Assembly (NCBI GenBank): GCA_015075645.1
Contig: JABTUF010000007.1
Location: 124,001-188,000, forward strand
Reading direction: 5' to 3'
DNA length: 64,000 bases
Source: Burkholderiales bacterium
GTDB taxonomy: Bacteria > Pseudomonadota > Gammaproteobacteria > Burkholderiales > Casimicrobiaceae
Shown here: piece by piece, positions 1 to 7,631 of the stretch
Numbering within the stretch: position 1 is the first letter of the stretch
How the letters are laid out: every line of letters begins with the position of its first letter
The notes under the pieces: model-generated
The model's database searches: none
Told to the model about the DNA's origin: nothing
Seen by the model: the letters and a program-made list of their open reading frames with translations, nothing else
Translations under genes and position numbers: made by a program

Positions 1-38
1 TGTCAACTGTCAACTGCCAACTGTCAACTGTCAACTGA
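1..38. repeat. heptanucleotide tandem array (CAACTGT)
   Basis: Five consecutive 7-bp units, CAACTGT or one-base variants, at 4-10, 11-17, 18-24, 25-31 and 32-38. The array may continue beyond the left edge. It lies at the 3' end of the thioesterase gene and, being a multiple of seven, adding or losing a unit would shift that reading frame. A second unrelated heptamer array is at 55131-55186. Confidence 0.85.
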
Positions 39-457
39 CCCCTGCGCGCCTTCTCCGCGACCCTCGCGTCGAACCGCTCGCGCAGGATCACGACGCGCTC
101 GTGCGTGCCGCGCGCGATGAGGTCGATGCCGTCGTCGGCCTCGACTTCGAACGACAGTTTCCGGCCCTCGACGCGCACGAGCTTCGCGCGCGCGGTCAGC
201 ACGAGGCCGGGCGGCGTCGCCGCCTCGTGGCTCACGTTCACGTGCGTGCCGACGGTCTGCTCGCGCGGCCAATCGAGGTGCGGCTTCGCGAGGAGCAGCG
301 CGCACCATTCGAGGAAGCCGACGAGATAGCCGGTCGCGAGCACCGACGGCATCGCCCGGAAGTCCTCCGACTCCGGATAGAGCGCCGGCACCATCTTGGA
401 TTCGGTCGCGACGAAGCGCAGTTCGTGCCCGAGCCCGGCCTTCAGCGTGTCCTTCAC
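1..457 (-). CDS. thioesterase-superfamily protein (hotdog), 3' end outside window
   Basis: Acyl-CoA thioesterase-like protein of about 150 residues resembling the FlK/fluoroacetyl-CoA thioesterase-type hotdog group. The N-terminus reads KDTLKAGLGHELRF, followed by VPALYPES, a glycine-containing helix region (ATGYLVGFLEW) and a VNVSHEAATPPG strand, which is the family pattern. The GTG at 457 is preferred because homologues begin at this lysine; an in-frame ATG at 490 would add 11 residues. No stop occurs before the left edge: the last residues are read through a heptamer tandem array (QLTVDSWQLTVD), so the C-terminus is either extended by the repeat or the stop lies just outside. Substrate unknown. 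Confidence 0.7.
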   Translation of the reverse strand, partial: MKDTLKAGLGHELRFVATESKMVPALYPESEDFRAMPSVLATGYLVGFLEWCALLLAKPHLDWPREQTVGTHVNVSHEAATPPGLVLTARAKLVRVEGRKLSFEVEADDGIDLIARGTHERVVILRERFDARVAEKARRGQLTVDSWQLTVD

Positions 458-545
458 GTGCGGCTCCCGATGACGCGATCGCGCGAGCATACCGGAGCCA
501 CGTCGCCGGCGCCGCCGCGCCGGTTGCCTCGGGACGGGGCGGGCG

Positions 546-1325
546 TCAGCGTTTCACGCCGGGCGCGACGATCGTCACCCGCGACGGCTTCGACGGAACG
601 GGCGGTGGCGGAGGCGGCGGCAACCACGCATCGCGGAACAGGAGCACGAGGCGCACGAACTCCCGCGTCTCGGGATACGGCGGGATGCCGCCGTAGCGGT
701 CGACGATCCCTTCGCCCGCGTTGTACGCGGCGAGCGCGCGTTCGAGGTCCCCGGCATAGCGCGCGAGGAGTTCCTTCAGGTAGCGCGTGCCGACGCGCAG
801 GTTGATCGCCGGCTCGCCGAGCTTGTCGGCGACCGTGCGCGTCGCGTCGCCGGTCACGCCGTAGCGCTCGCCGGTGTCGGGCAGCACCTGCATCAGGCCG
901 ACCGCGCCCTTCGCCGACACGACGGCGGGATCGTAGCCGGACTCGACCGCGATCACCGCCTTCACGAGCGCCGCGTCGAGCCCGTTCGCGCGCGCGCTTT
1001 GCGCCACGAGCGTCTCGAAGCGTGCGACGTTCGGGTGGCCGTGGACGCGCTGCCACAGCGGCTCGCCGACGAGGCGATCGGCGGGCGCAGACCCGGGCGG
1101 CGGGGCCGGCACCGGATCGAGGCTCGAGCGCCCCTTGAAGAAGAGTCGGTAACGCGGATCGCGTTGCTCGGTCGCGAAATGCGCCTGGCCGCTCTCGTCG
1201 ACGTAGCCCCACAGGTCGGCACAAGCGTTCGCGGCGCAGGCGAGCGCCGCGAGGGCGAGCGCGGCCCGCCATCGGCGCACCGGCGGCGTCGATCGACTCG
1301 TCGCGGGTCGGGACGGGCATCGCAT
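546..1325 (-). CDS. lytic transglycosylase with SLT domain
   Basis: Periplasmic peptidoglycan-cleaving enzyme of 259 residues. An N-terminal hydrophobic segment (ALALAALACAANACA) with an AxA-type cleavage site suggests export. A short DUF4124-like segment follows (WGYVDESGQAHFAT). The SLT fold is clear: the catalytic Glu lies in AVIAVESGYDP, followed by AKGAVGLMQVLP, NLRVGTRYLKELL and ALAAYNAGEG. The C-terminus is proline-rich. The ATG at 1325 is the most natural start because it gives a positively charged n-region before the signal; other in-frame starts further upstream lie inside the lexA coding region. Transcribed divergently from lexA. Confidence 0.88.
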   Translation of the reverse strand: MRCPSRPATSRSTPPVRRWRAALALAALACAANACADLWGYVDESGQAHFATEQRDPRYRLFFKGRSSLDPVPAPPPGSAPADRLVGEPLWQRVHGHPNVARFETLVAQSARANGLDAALVKAVIAVESGYDPAVVSAKGAVGLMQVLPDTGERYGVTGDATRTVADKLGEPAINLRVGTRYLKELLARYAGDLERALAAYNAGEGIVDRYGGIPPYPETREFVRLVLLFRDAWLPPPPPPPVPSKPSRVTIVAPGVKR

Positions 1326-1380
1326 CGCACCGGATTCTTGCCGGGCGCGCGACCCCGACGCAATCGGGCGGGGCCGGGGG

Positions 1381-1408
1381 TTGACGGGCGCCTGGCACCG
1401 TCTATACT
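1381..1408 (+). promoter_or_regulatory. probable sigma70 promoter of lexA with palindromes downstream
   Basis: TTGACG (1381-1386) and TATACT (1403-1408) are separated by 16 bp. Immediately downstream are two palindromes, CGGTAACCG (1411-1419) and GGATATCC (1419-1426), and TACGG occurs twice 19 bp apart (1409 and 1428). These lie between the promoter and the ATG at 1440, where an autorepressing LexA-type protein would bind. Neither the E. coli-type CTG-N10-CAG box nor another LexA consensus known to me is present, so the operator assignment is an inference. Confidence 0.55.
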
Positions 1409-1439
1409 TACGGTAACCGGATATCCATACGGCTTTTCG

Positions 1440-2126
1440 ATGCCCTTCCCCCGCCCCGCTGCCCGCCGTCCGTTCGCGCACCTCGCCGGCGACGCCGCGC
1501 CCGAACTGCCGCGCCTCACCGCGCGGCAGCAGCAGATCCTCGACTGGATCCGCACCCACATCGAGACGGCCGGCATGCCGCCCACGCGCGCGGAGATCGC
1601 CGCGGGGCTGGGCTTCTCGACCGCGAGTTCGGCGGAGGACCACCTGCAGGCGCTCGCGAAGAAGGGCGCGATCGAACTGAAGCCCGGAGCATCGCGCGGC
1701 TTGAGGCTGCGCGATTTTCCGGGGATGCCGGTGCAGGGCACGCTGCCGCTCGTGGGCCGCGTCGCCGCCGGCCACCCGATCCTCGCGGCCGAGCACATCG
1801 AGGGCCGCTACCGCGTCGACCCCGCGCTGTTCTCGCCCGCGGCCGACTTCCTGCTGCGCGTGCGCGGCGCCTCCATGCAGGACGCGGGCATCCTCGACGG
1901 CGACCTCCTCGCGGTCCACAAGACCGCGGAGGCGCGCTCCGGCCAGATCGTCGTCGCGCGCCTCGGTGACGAGGTCACCGTCAAGCGCCTGAAGCGCCGC
2001 GGGCGGGAAGTCGTGCTCATGCCGGAGAACGCGGCGTTCGTGCCGATCACGGTCGACCTCGCGGCCGCGCCGTTCTCGATCGAGGGCGTCGGCGTCGGGC
2101 TCGTGCGCGCCGGACGCGGGTTCTGA
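1440..2126 (+). CDS. lexA: LexA-type SOS repressor
   Basis: Repressor of 228 residues with the two LexA domains. Residues 24-85 form a winged helix (LTARQQQILDWIR, then PPTRAEIAAGLGFST). Residues 95-228 are the S24-type autoprotease domain, with the Ala110-Gly111 cleavage bond in GRVAAGHP, the nucleophile Ser145 in RGASMQDAG and the general-base Lys182 in DEVTVKRL. On RecA activation the protein should cleave itself and derepress its targets. It heads an operon with a Cdd1-like gene, a GST, imuA and imuB, the arrangement often found for the second, imu-linked LexA (LexA2) in proteobacteria; whether a different lexA exists elsewhere cannot be seen. No clear Shine-Dalgarno precedes the ATG. Confidence 0.92.
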   Translation: MPFPRPAARRPFAHLAGDAAPELPRLTARQQQILDWIRTHIETAGMPPTRAEIAAGLGFSTASSAEDHLQALAKKGAIELKPGASRGLRLRDFPGMPVQGTLPLVGRVAAGHPILAAEHIEGRYRVDPALFSPAADFLLRVRGASMQDAGILDGDLLAVHKTAEARSGQIVVARLGDEVTVKRLKRRGREVVLMPENAAFVPITVDLAAAPFSIEGVGVGLVRAGRGF

Positions 2127-2133
2127 GCGGCCG

Positions 2134-2173
2134 TTTCTCCAGAAATTGTCACGGCGTTCTATTTCTACAGAAA
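2134..2173. promoter_or_regulatory. pair of TTTCT-N2-AGAAA palindromes
   Basis: Two perfect 12-bp palindromes, TTTCTCCAGAAA (2134-2145) and TTTCTACAGAAA (2162-2173), with centres 28 bp apart. They lie in the 67-bp gap between lexA and the next gene and are AT-rich against a GC-rich background. The arrangement looks like a two-site operator for a dimeric regulator acting on the downstream genes. The regulator is not known to me. Confidence 0.55.
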
Positions 2174-2193
2174 CAGGACACCCCGGGATCCTC

Positions 2194-2541
2194 ATGCCCG
2201 CGAAACGCCCCGCCGCCCGCGCGCTGCCGCCGCGCCTCGAGGACCTGCCGAACGTCGGCCGCGCGGTCGCCGCCGACTTCCGCCGCCTCGGCATCGGAAC
2301 GCCCGACGAGATCCGCGGCCGCGATCCGTACATGCTCTACCACGACCTGTGCCGCGCGACGCGCGCGCGCGTCGACCCGTGCATGCTCGACACGTTCATC
2401 GCCGTCGTGCGCTACGTCGACGGCGGCCCCGCGAAGCCCTGGTGGCACTACACCGCCGAACGCAAGCGCGTGCTCCCCGGCGCGCTCCCCGCTGCCAGGC
2501 ACGCGCCTGACACCCCGCCCGCGACACCTCACCGCACATGA
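2194..2541 (+). CDS. Cdd1-like helix-hairpin-helix protein
   Basis: Small 115-residue protein matching the pathogenicity-locus Cdd1 family. LEDLPNVGRAVAADFRRLGI is a helix-hairpin-helix of the DNA-binding type, followed by DPYMLYHDLCRATR, DPCMLDTFIAVVRY and KPWWHYTAERK. Homologues are small proteins of unproven function, possibly DNA-associated. I chose the ATG at 2194 because the longer reading from 2146 runs over the palindrome at 2162-2173 and lacks a ribosome-binding site. The stop overlaps the GST start by 4 bp (ATGA), so the two are probably translationally coupled within the SOS operon. Confidence 0.75.
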   Translation: MPAKRPAARALPPRLEDLPNVGRAVAADFRRLGIGTPDEIRGRDPYMLYHDLCRATRARVDPCMLDTFIAVVRYVDGGPAKPWWHYTAERKRVLPGALPAARHAPDTPPATPHRT

Positions 2542-3173
2542 CGCCGACCCCCCTCCTCTACGGCAGCAAGGGCTCCGGATCCGCCGCGATCGAGGCGGCA
2601 CTCGCGCTCGCGAAACTGCCCTTCCGGCTCGTCGAGACCGCGACCTGGGATCGCACCCCGGCCTACGACGATCTCCTGGCGGTCAACCCGCTGGGCCAGG
2701 TTCCGACGCTCGTGCAGGCCGACGGCACGGTGATCTCGGAGAGCGCCGCGATCCTGATCCACCTCGGGCTCGCCCATCCGGAGAGCGGGCTCCTGCCGCA
2801 GCAGGCGTCCGCCCGCGCTCGGGCGCTGCGCGGACTCGTCTACGTCGCCGCGAACTGCTACGCGGCGATCGGCGTGATCGACTATCCCGAACGATGGACG
2901 CTGCCCGCCGACGATGCCGCGACCCACGAGCGCGTGCGCGCCGGCGCGCGGGCGCGGCTCCACGCGGCCTGGTCGACGTTCGCCGACCTGTTCGGCGCGG
3001 AATTCGCCTCGCGCGAAACGCCCGGCGCGCTCGAACTCCTCGCCACCGTCGTCTCGAAATGGTCCGGCGCCCGCAAGCACCTCGCGGAGCAGCGGAGCGC
3101 GTTCCACATCGCGCTCGCGCGCGTCGAGGCGCACCCGGTCGTCGCGGAGGTGTTCGCGCGGCACTGGCCGTGA
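2538..3173 (+). CDS. glutathione S-transferase family protein
   Basis: A 211-residue cytosolic GST. The N-terminal thioredoxin-like domain shows LLYGSKGSGSAAIEAALALA, the cis-Pro signature NPLGQVPTLV and the glutathione-contacting ESAAILIHL. The all-helical C-terminal domain follows. Substrate unknown; a role in detoxifying electrophiles would suit an SOS-linked operon, but that is inference. It overlaps the preceding gene by ATGA and the following tiny ORF by one base. Confidence 0.88.
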   Translation: MTPTPLLYGSKGSGSAAIEAALALAKLPFRLVETATWDRTPAYDDLLAVNPLGQVPTLVQADGTVISESAAILIHLGLAHPESGLLPQQASARARALRGLVYVAANCYAAIGVIDYPERWTLPADDAATHERVRAGARARLHAAWSTFADLFGAEFASRETPGALELLATVVSKWSGARKHLAEQRSAFHIALARVEAHPVVAEVFARHWP

Positions 3174-3268
3174 TGACGTTCGACGTTCAATACTGGACGA
3201 TCGCCACGCACGTCGAGGACGTCTCCGGCGAGGAGATCGCGCGGCGTCTCGCGGCGATGGGTCAGTGA
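3173..3268 (+). CDS. 31-codon ORF coupled to the GST gene
   Basis: The ATG of this short ORF shares its first base with the GST stop codon (TGATGA), a classic coupling arrangement. The peptide begins MTFDVQYWTIATHVEDVSG and ends RRLAAMGQ. I do not recognise it. It may be a genuine small protein, a remnant of a longer gene, or a fortuitous ORF. It is 52 bp upstream of imuA. Confidence 0.3.
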   Translation: MTFDVQYWTIATHVEDVSGEEIARRLAAMGQ

Positions 3269-3320
3269 CCCCGCGGGTGTCCGGCACGCGCCGGGACCCC
3301 CGGGCAGGAGCCTGCTCCCG

Positions 3321-4100
3321 ATGCCGGATGCTTCCTCCGCCGCCGCGCGGCTGGCCGCGCGCCTCGCCCACCCGGCGATCTGGCGCGGCGGCGACTGCGC
3401 GCCGGAGCCGGCCTCGCTGCCGACCGGCTTCCCGCCGCTCGACGCGGTGCTGCCGGGCGGCGGCTGGCCGGGAGCGGGACTCGCCGAAGTGCTGCTCGCG
3501 CGCGAGGGCATCGGCGAGATCGCGCTGACGCTGCCCGCGCTCGCGTCGCTGCAGCGCGCGCGGCGCGATCTCGTGTGGATCGCGCCGCCGTACCGCCCCT
3601 GCGCACCCGCGCTCGCCGCCGCGGGCATCGACCTCACGCGCTTCCACGTCGTGCGCTGCGCGCGCCCCGAGGAAGCGCTGTGGGCCTGCGAGCAGGCGCT
3701 GCGCGCGCCCGAGTGCGGCGCGGCCTTCGCGTGGCTGTCGACGCGCGACGAGCGCGTGCTGCGCCGGCTGCAGGTCGCCGCGCGCGACGGCCGCACGTTC
3801 GGCGTGCTGTGGCGCCGTCCCGGCGAGCGCGGCGGCGCCGCGTCCGCCCCGCTCCGCCTAGGCCTCGCGCCGGACGAGCGCAGCGGGCGCCTCGCGGTGC
3901 ACGTGCTCAAACGCCGCGGCGGCACGCTCGCCCGTCCGGTCGTCCTCGACCTCGAGGCGCGCAGCGTCGCCGCGCCGGGCATCGTCGTGCGCGCCCGTCC
4001 GCTGCCCTCGCCGCCGTGCCGGCCCGACCCGCGCACGGTCGCCGCGCACGAAGCCGTTCGCACGACGTCGATGCGGCACGCGCGGCAGGCGGCGTCGTAG
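3321..4100 (+). CDS. imuA: ImuA, translesion-synthesis accessory protein
   Basis: RecA-like accessory protein of 259 residues of the ImuA/SulA-related family. Characteristic pieces are LPTGFPPLDAVLPGGGWPGAGLAEVL near residues 33-60, the strand RRDLVWIAPPYRPCAPALAAAGID and ERVLRRLQVAARDGRTFGVLWR. As in most ImuA proteins there is no intact Walker A lysine motif: the GGGWPG loop replaces it. In characterised mutasomes ImuA works with ImuB and DnaE2 in error-prone bypass of DNA damage. imuB follows after 31 bp; the matching dnaE2 is not adjacent but at 33959. Confidence 0.9.
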   Translation: MPDASSAAARLAARLAHPAIWRGGDCAPEPASLPTGFPPLDAVLPGGGWPGAGLAEVLLAREGIGEIALTLPALASLQRARRDLVWIAPPYRPCAPALAAAGIDLTRFHVVRCARPEEALWACEQALRAPECGAAFAWLSTRDERVLRRLQVAARDGRTFGVLWRRPGERGGAASAPLRLGLAPDERSGRLAVHVLKRRGGTLARPVVLDLEARSVAAPGIVVRARPLPSPPCRPDPRTVAAHEAVRTTSMRHARQAAS

Positions 4101-4131
4101 CGCGGGACCTTCCCGCACCCTCGGCCGACCC

Positions 4132-5595
4132 ATGCTCTGGGGCTGCCTTCTTTTTCCCGACCTGCCGCTCGAGGTCTACGCGCGCGGCTTCGACGCCGAC
4201 GCCGCGGGGCGGCCCTTCGCGGTGGGGAGCGGCGGCTCGCGCCCGCAGGTCGTCGCGGCGAACGCGGCCGCGCGCGAACGCGGCGTCAAGCGGGGAGCGC
4301 CGGTCGCCGCCGCGCTCGCGCTCGCGCCCGACCTCGCGCTGCGCGACCGCGATCCCGCGGCGGAAGCGCGCGCGCTCGAGGCGGTCGCGACCTTCGCGCT
4401 CTCGTTCACCTCGACGGCGAGCCTCGCGCCGCCGCGCGCGGTACTCGCGGAGATCGGCGGGAGCCTGAAGCTCTTCGGCGGCCTCGATCCCCTGCTCGCC
4501 GCGATGACGCGCGGCATCGAGGCGCTGGGTCACGCGCCGCTCGTCGCGGCCGCGCCGACGCCGCTCGCCGCGCTCGTGCTCGCGCGCACGCGCCGGCACA
4601 GCCCCGTGCTGACGCCCGGCGCCCTGCCCGCCGCGCTCGCCGACGCCCCGCTCGCCGCGCTCGACCTCGATCCGCGCTCGCTCGACACGCTCGCCGCCGC
4701 CGGCGTGCGCACGATCGGCGCGGCACAGGCGCTGCCGCGCGACGGCCTCGCGCGCCGCTTCGGCGCCGCGCTCGTCGACGCGCTCGACCGCGCCCACGCG
4801 CGCGTCCCCGACCCGCGCATGCCCTACGCGCCGCCACCGTCGTTCGCCGGAAAGCTCGCGCTGCCCGCGCCCGCGCACGACGCCGCCGCGCTCGGCTTCG
4901 CCGCGCACCGCCTCGCGCAGGACCTCGCCGCGTGGCTCCTCGCGCGCGGCCTGGGCGTGCTCGACGCCGAACTCGCGCTCGCCCACGAGCCCTGGCAGCG
5001 CGCGCGCACCGGTCGTCCCGCGACGACGCTCGATCTGCGCTTCGCCGCGCCGGCGCGCGCCCTGGGCCACCTGTCGGCGGTGATGAACGAGCGGCTCGCG
5101 CGCGTCGTGCTGCCGGCGCCGGTCGACGCGCTCGCGCTCGCGACGCGCGCGACCGCGCCGCTCGCGAGCCGGCCGCTAGGGCTCCTGCCCGGCGATGGCG
5201 CCGACACTCCGCTCGTACCGCTCGTCGACCGGCTGCGCGCGCGGCTCGGCGACGGCGCGGTCGTCGGCTACGCGACGCACGCCGAGCACCGGCCCGAGCG
5301 CGCGCAGTCCGAGGCGGCCGAAGCCGCGCCCGGCACGCCGGCGTCGCTTCCCGACGCGCCGCGTCCGCTCTGGCTCCTCGCTGATCCGATGTCGATCGGC
5401 GACGCGCTCGCGGCGGCGCCCTGGGCGCTCCACGACGGTCCCGAGCGCATCGAGTCGGGCTGGTGGGACGGCGACGACGTGCGCCGCGACTACTACGTCG
5501 CGCAGACGCCGCAGGGCGCGCGCGCGTGGATCTTCCGCGACCATCGCCGCGGCGCCGACGACGGCGACTGGTGGCTGCACGGATGGTTCGCGTGA
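4132..5595 (+). CDS. imuB: ImuB, inactive Y-family polymerase-like protein
   Basis: A 487-residue Y-family DNA polymerase homologue. The N-terminus LWGCLLFPDLPLEVYAR lacks the metal-binding Asp of active Y-family enzymes, as is normal for ImuB, which acts as a scaffold linking DnaE2 to the sliding clamp. The C-terminus has the ImuB-typical RRDYYVAQTPQGARAWIFRD and WWLHGWFA pieces. A small hairpin (GCGGGA/TCCCGC, 4102-4116) lies between imuA and imuB. Last gene of the lexA-led operon; it converges on the cupin gene with a 20-bp gap. Confidence 0.92.
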   Translation: MLWGCLLFPDLPLEVYARGFDADAAGRPFAVGSGGSRPQVVAANAAARERGVKRGAPVAAALALAPDLALRDRDPAAEARALEAVATFALSFTSTASLAPPRAVLAEIGGSLKLFGGLDPLLAAMTRGIEALGHAPLVAAAPTPLAALVLARTRRHSPVLTPGALPAALADAPLAALDLDPRSLDTLAAAGVRTIGAAQALPRDGLARRFGAALVDALDRAHARVPDPRMPYAPPPSFAGKLALPAPAHDAAALGFAAHRLAQDLAAWLLARGLGVLDAELALAHEPWQRARTGRPATTLDLRFAAPARALGHLSAVMNERLARVVLPAPVDALALATRATAPLASRPLGLLPGDGADTPLVPLVDRLRARLGDGAVVGYATHAEHRPERAQSEAAEAAPGTPASLPDAPRPLWLLADPMSIGDALAAAPWALHDGPERIESGWWDGDDVRRDYYVAQTPQGARAWIFRDHRRGADDGDWWLHGWFA

Positions 5596-5615
5596 CAGCG
5601 CACCTAGGGCGATGT

Positions 5616-6191
5616 TCAGGCCCCCGCCGCCTCCCGCCTGCGGTGCCACGCGCGGTAGTCGCGGCCCGGATGGACCTCGCCGCAGTTGCGGCATCGCCGC
5701 TCCGCCTCGCTGCTCGCGTAGAACCGCTCGTAGAGCGGCGGCAGGTCGTCGACGATGCTCTGCAGCAGCACGTCGTGGCGCACGATCGTCTCGCCGCAGG
5801 CAGCGCAACCCCACAGGAAGCCGTCCTTCTCGCCCGCGGGGCGCTGCATCTCGATGACGAGGCAGCGGCTGTCCGGCTCGGGCCGCTGCGGCGAATGCAG
5901 CACGTGCGCGGGCAGCAGGAAGATGTCGCCCTCGTGCAGGTCCACCTTCTCGTAGCGGCCGCGGTCCCAGAGGATCAGGTGCGCGTTGCCCTTGAACTGG
6001 TGGAAGAACTCCTCGGCCGGATCGTCGTGGAAGTCGGTGCGCTGGTTCGGCCCGCCCACCACGGTCACGATGAAGTCGGCGTCCCGCCACACCTGCTGGT
6101 TGCCGACCGGCGGCTTCAGGAGGTGCGCGTGGTCGTCGATCCAGCGCTGGAAGTTGAGCGGCCGGCCGAACCGGAGGTCGAGCTTCGTCAT
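5616..6191 (-). CDS. 3-hydroxyanthranilate 3,4-dioxygenase (cupin)
   Basis: A 191-residue cupin enzyme matching bacterial HaaO/NbaC, which opens the ring of 3-hydroxyanthranilate to the precursor of quinolinate. The iron ligands appear as His55 and a following Glu (DFHDDPAEEFF) and His99 (HVLHSPQRPEP). The C-terminal tail carries two CxxC pairs (GCAACGE and RCRNCGE), the second rubredoxin-like metal site seen in bacterial enzymes. A GGAG-type ribosome site precedes the ATG. It lies 45 bp downstream of the liv operon and may belong to it. No other kynurenine-pathway genes are nearby. Confidence 0.85.
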   Translation of the reverse strand: MTKLDLRFGRPLNFQRWIDDHAHLLKPPVGNQQVWRDADFIVTVVGGPNQRTDFHDDPAEEFFHQFKGNAHLILWDRGRYEKVDLHEGDIFLLPAHVLHSPQRPEPDSRCLVIEMQRPAGEKDGFLWGCAACGETIVRHDVLLQSIVDDLPPLYERFYASSEAERRCRNCGEVHPGRDYRAWHRRREAAGA

Positions 6192-6236
6192 GGGTCGTGT
6201 CTCCCGGAGATCAGGGTTCGAATGCGCGGATCCGGT

Positions 6237-7631
6237 TCAACGCGGCAGGCCGCCGAATCCGAGCGGCGCGGGGGCGAGCGAGGTGATCCGCTGCAGCAGC
6301 GCTCGCATGTCGGGCTCGACCGCCGCGTCGCCGAGCGGATCGGGGCGCCGGCGGAACTGCCGCTCGATCTCCGCCCACTCGACGCGCGAGAGCGCGCGGC
6401 GCGCGATCGGCATCAGTTCGGACTCCTCGATGGCGAGATGCGCACGATAGCGCTCGACGAACGTGCGCGCCGCCTCGGCGAACGACGCCAGGTCGGCGGC
6501 ACCGCCGTGCTCGGCGCGGACGAGCTTCTGCTGCAGCACGTGCAACGCCTCCTCGCCCGCCCCGTGCTGCCGCTGCAGGCGATCGAGCACGTCGTTCGCC
6601 TCGGCGGTGCGCGCGCGGATCGCGGGGAAGAGGAACTCCTCCTCCTTCGGATGGTGATGGCGCTCGGGGAAGATCTCGAGGTAGTGCAGCATCGCGTGGA
6701 ACGAGGCCGCTTCGAACGGCGCGCCCTCCTCCGCCGCGCTCCGCACGAGCGCGGAGACGGTATCGAGCACGGCCGTGATCGAGCGGTGCTCGGCGTAGAG
6801 CGATTCGAGGAGGGTGGTGTCGCCCGTCACCGCGCCCCGGGGCGCCGTGGCATCGCCACGCGCGGATGCCGGGACGGCGGGCGCGGCGGCGCCGGTGCGC
6901 TCCCCGGGGCCGTCGACCGACAGGTAGCGTTGCAGCACCGTGGCGTCCGCGCGGAGGTCATCGGAACTGCCGTTCCACACCACCCGCCCTTTCTCGACCA
7001 CGTAGTGACGGTCCGCCAGCCCGAGCAGCGGCACGAGGTTCTTGTCCACCAGCAGGATCGCGACGCCCTCGGCCTTGATCGCGGCGAGCGCGGTCCAGAT
7101 CTGCTGGCGGATCAGCGGCGCGAGCCCCTCGGTCGCTTCATCGAGGATCAGGAGCTCCGGGTTGGTCATGAGCGCGCGACCGATCGCGAGCATCTGCTGC
7201 TCGCCGCCCGAGAGCTGGTTGCCGAAGTTGCGGCTGCGCTCGGCGAGCCGCGGGAACATCGCGTAGACGCGCTCGAGCGTCCACGGCGGCCGGGTCGTCC
7301 CGCGCAGCGACGCGGTCGCGACCAGGTTCTCGCGCACCGTCAGGTTCGGGAACACCTGGCGTCCCTCCGGAACGAGCCCCATGCCCAGCCGCGCGATCGC
7401 GTGCGGCGGCCGGCCTGCCACCGGCTTCCCGCGCCAGCGCACCTCGCCGCGTGCGGGCCGGATGAGACCCATCAGCGCATGGATCGTGGTCGACTTGCCC
7501 ATGCCGTTGCGACCGAGGAGCGAAGTGCACGAACCGGCGTCGACGGCGAGCGACATGCCGAACAGGACCTGGCTCTTGCCGTAGCCGGCGTCGATCGCCG
7601 ACACCTCGAGGAGCGGCGTCCGCGCGCTCAC
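6237..7631 (-). CDS. LivF-type ABC ATPase fused to a hemerythrin domain
   Basis: A 464-residue two-domain protein. Residues 1-239 are a LivF-like ATPase: Walker A GRNGMGKST (40-48), ABC signature QLSGGEQQ (139-146) and Walker B LLILDEATEGL. A Gly/Ala/Pro-rich linker (about 240-272) joins it to a hemerythrin-like four-helix domain (about 273-435) with the metal-ligand pattern YAEHRS, HHHPKEEEFLFP, LQRQHGAGEE and HLAIEESELMP. LivF proteins normally end after the first domain at about 235-240 residues. The reading frame is continuous with no frameshift visible. The start overlaps the livG stop by 4 bp (ATGA). The second domain could sense oxygen, NO or iron and adjust uptake; that is inference. 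Confidence 0.9.
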   Translation of the reverse strand: MSARTPLLEVSAIDAGYGKSQVLFGMSLAVDAGSCTSLLGRNGMGKSTTIHALMGLIRPARGEVRWRGKPVAGRPPHAIARLGMGLVPEGRQVFPNLTVRENLVATASLRGTTRPPWTLERVYAMFPRLAERSRNFGNQLSGGEQQMLAIGRALMTNPELLILDEATEGLAPLIRQQIWTALAAIKAEGVAILLVDKNLVPLLGLADRHYVVEKGRVVWNGSSDDLRADATVLQRYLSVDGPGERTGAAAPAVPASARGDATAPRGAVTGDTTLLESLYAEHRSITAVLDTVSALVRSAAEEGAPFEAASFHAMLHYLEIFPERHHHPKEEEFLFPAIRARTAEANDVLDRLQRQHGAGEEALHVLQQKLVRAEHGGAADLASFAEAARTFVERYRAHLAIEESELMPIARRALSRVEWAEIERQFRRRPDPLGDAAVEPDMRALLQRITSLAPAPLGFGGLPR

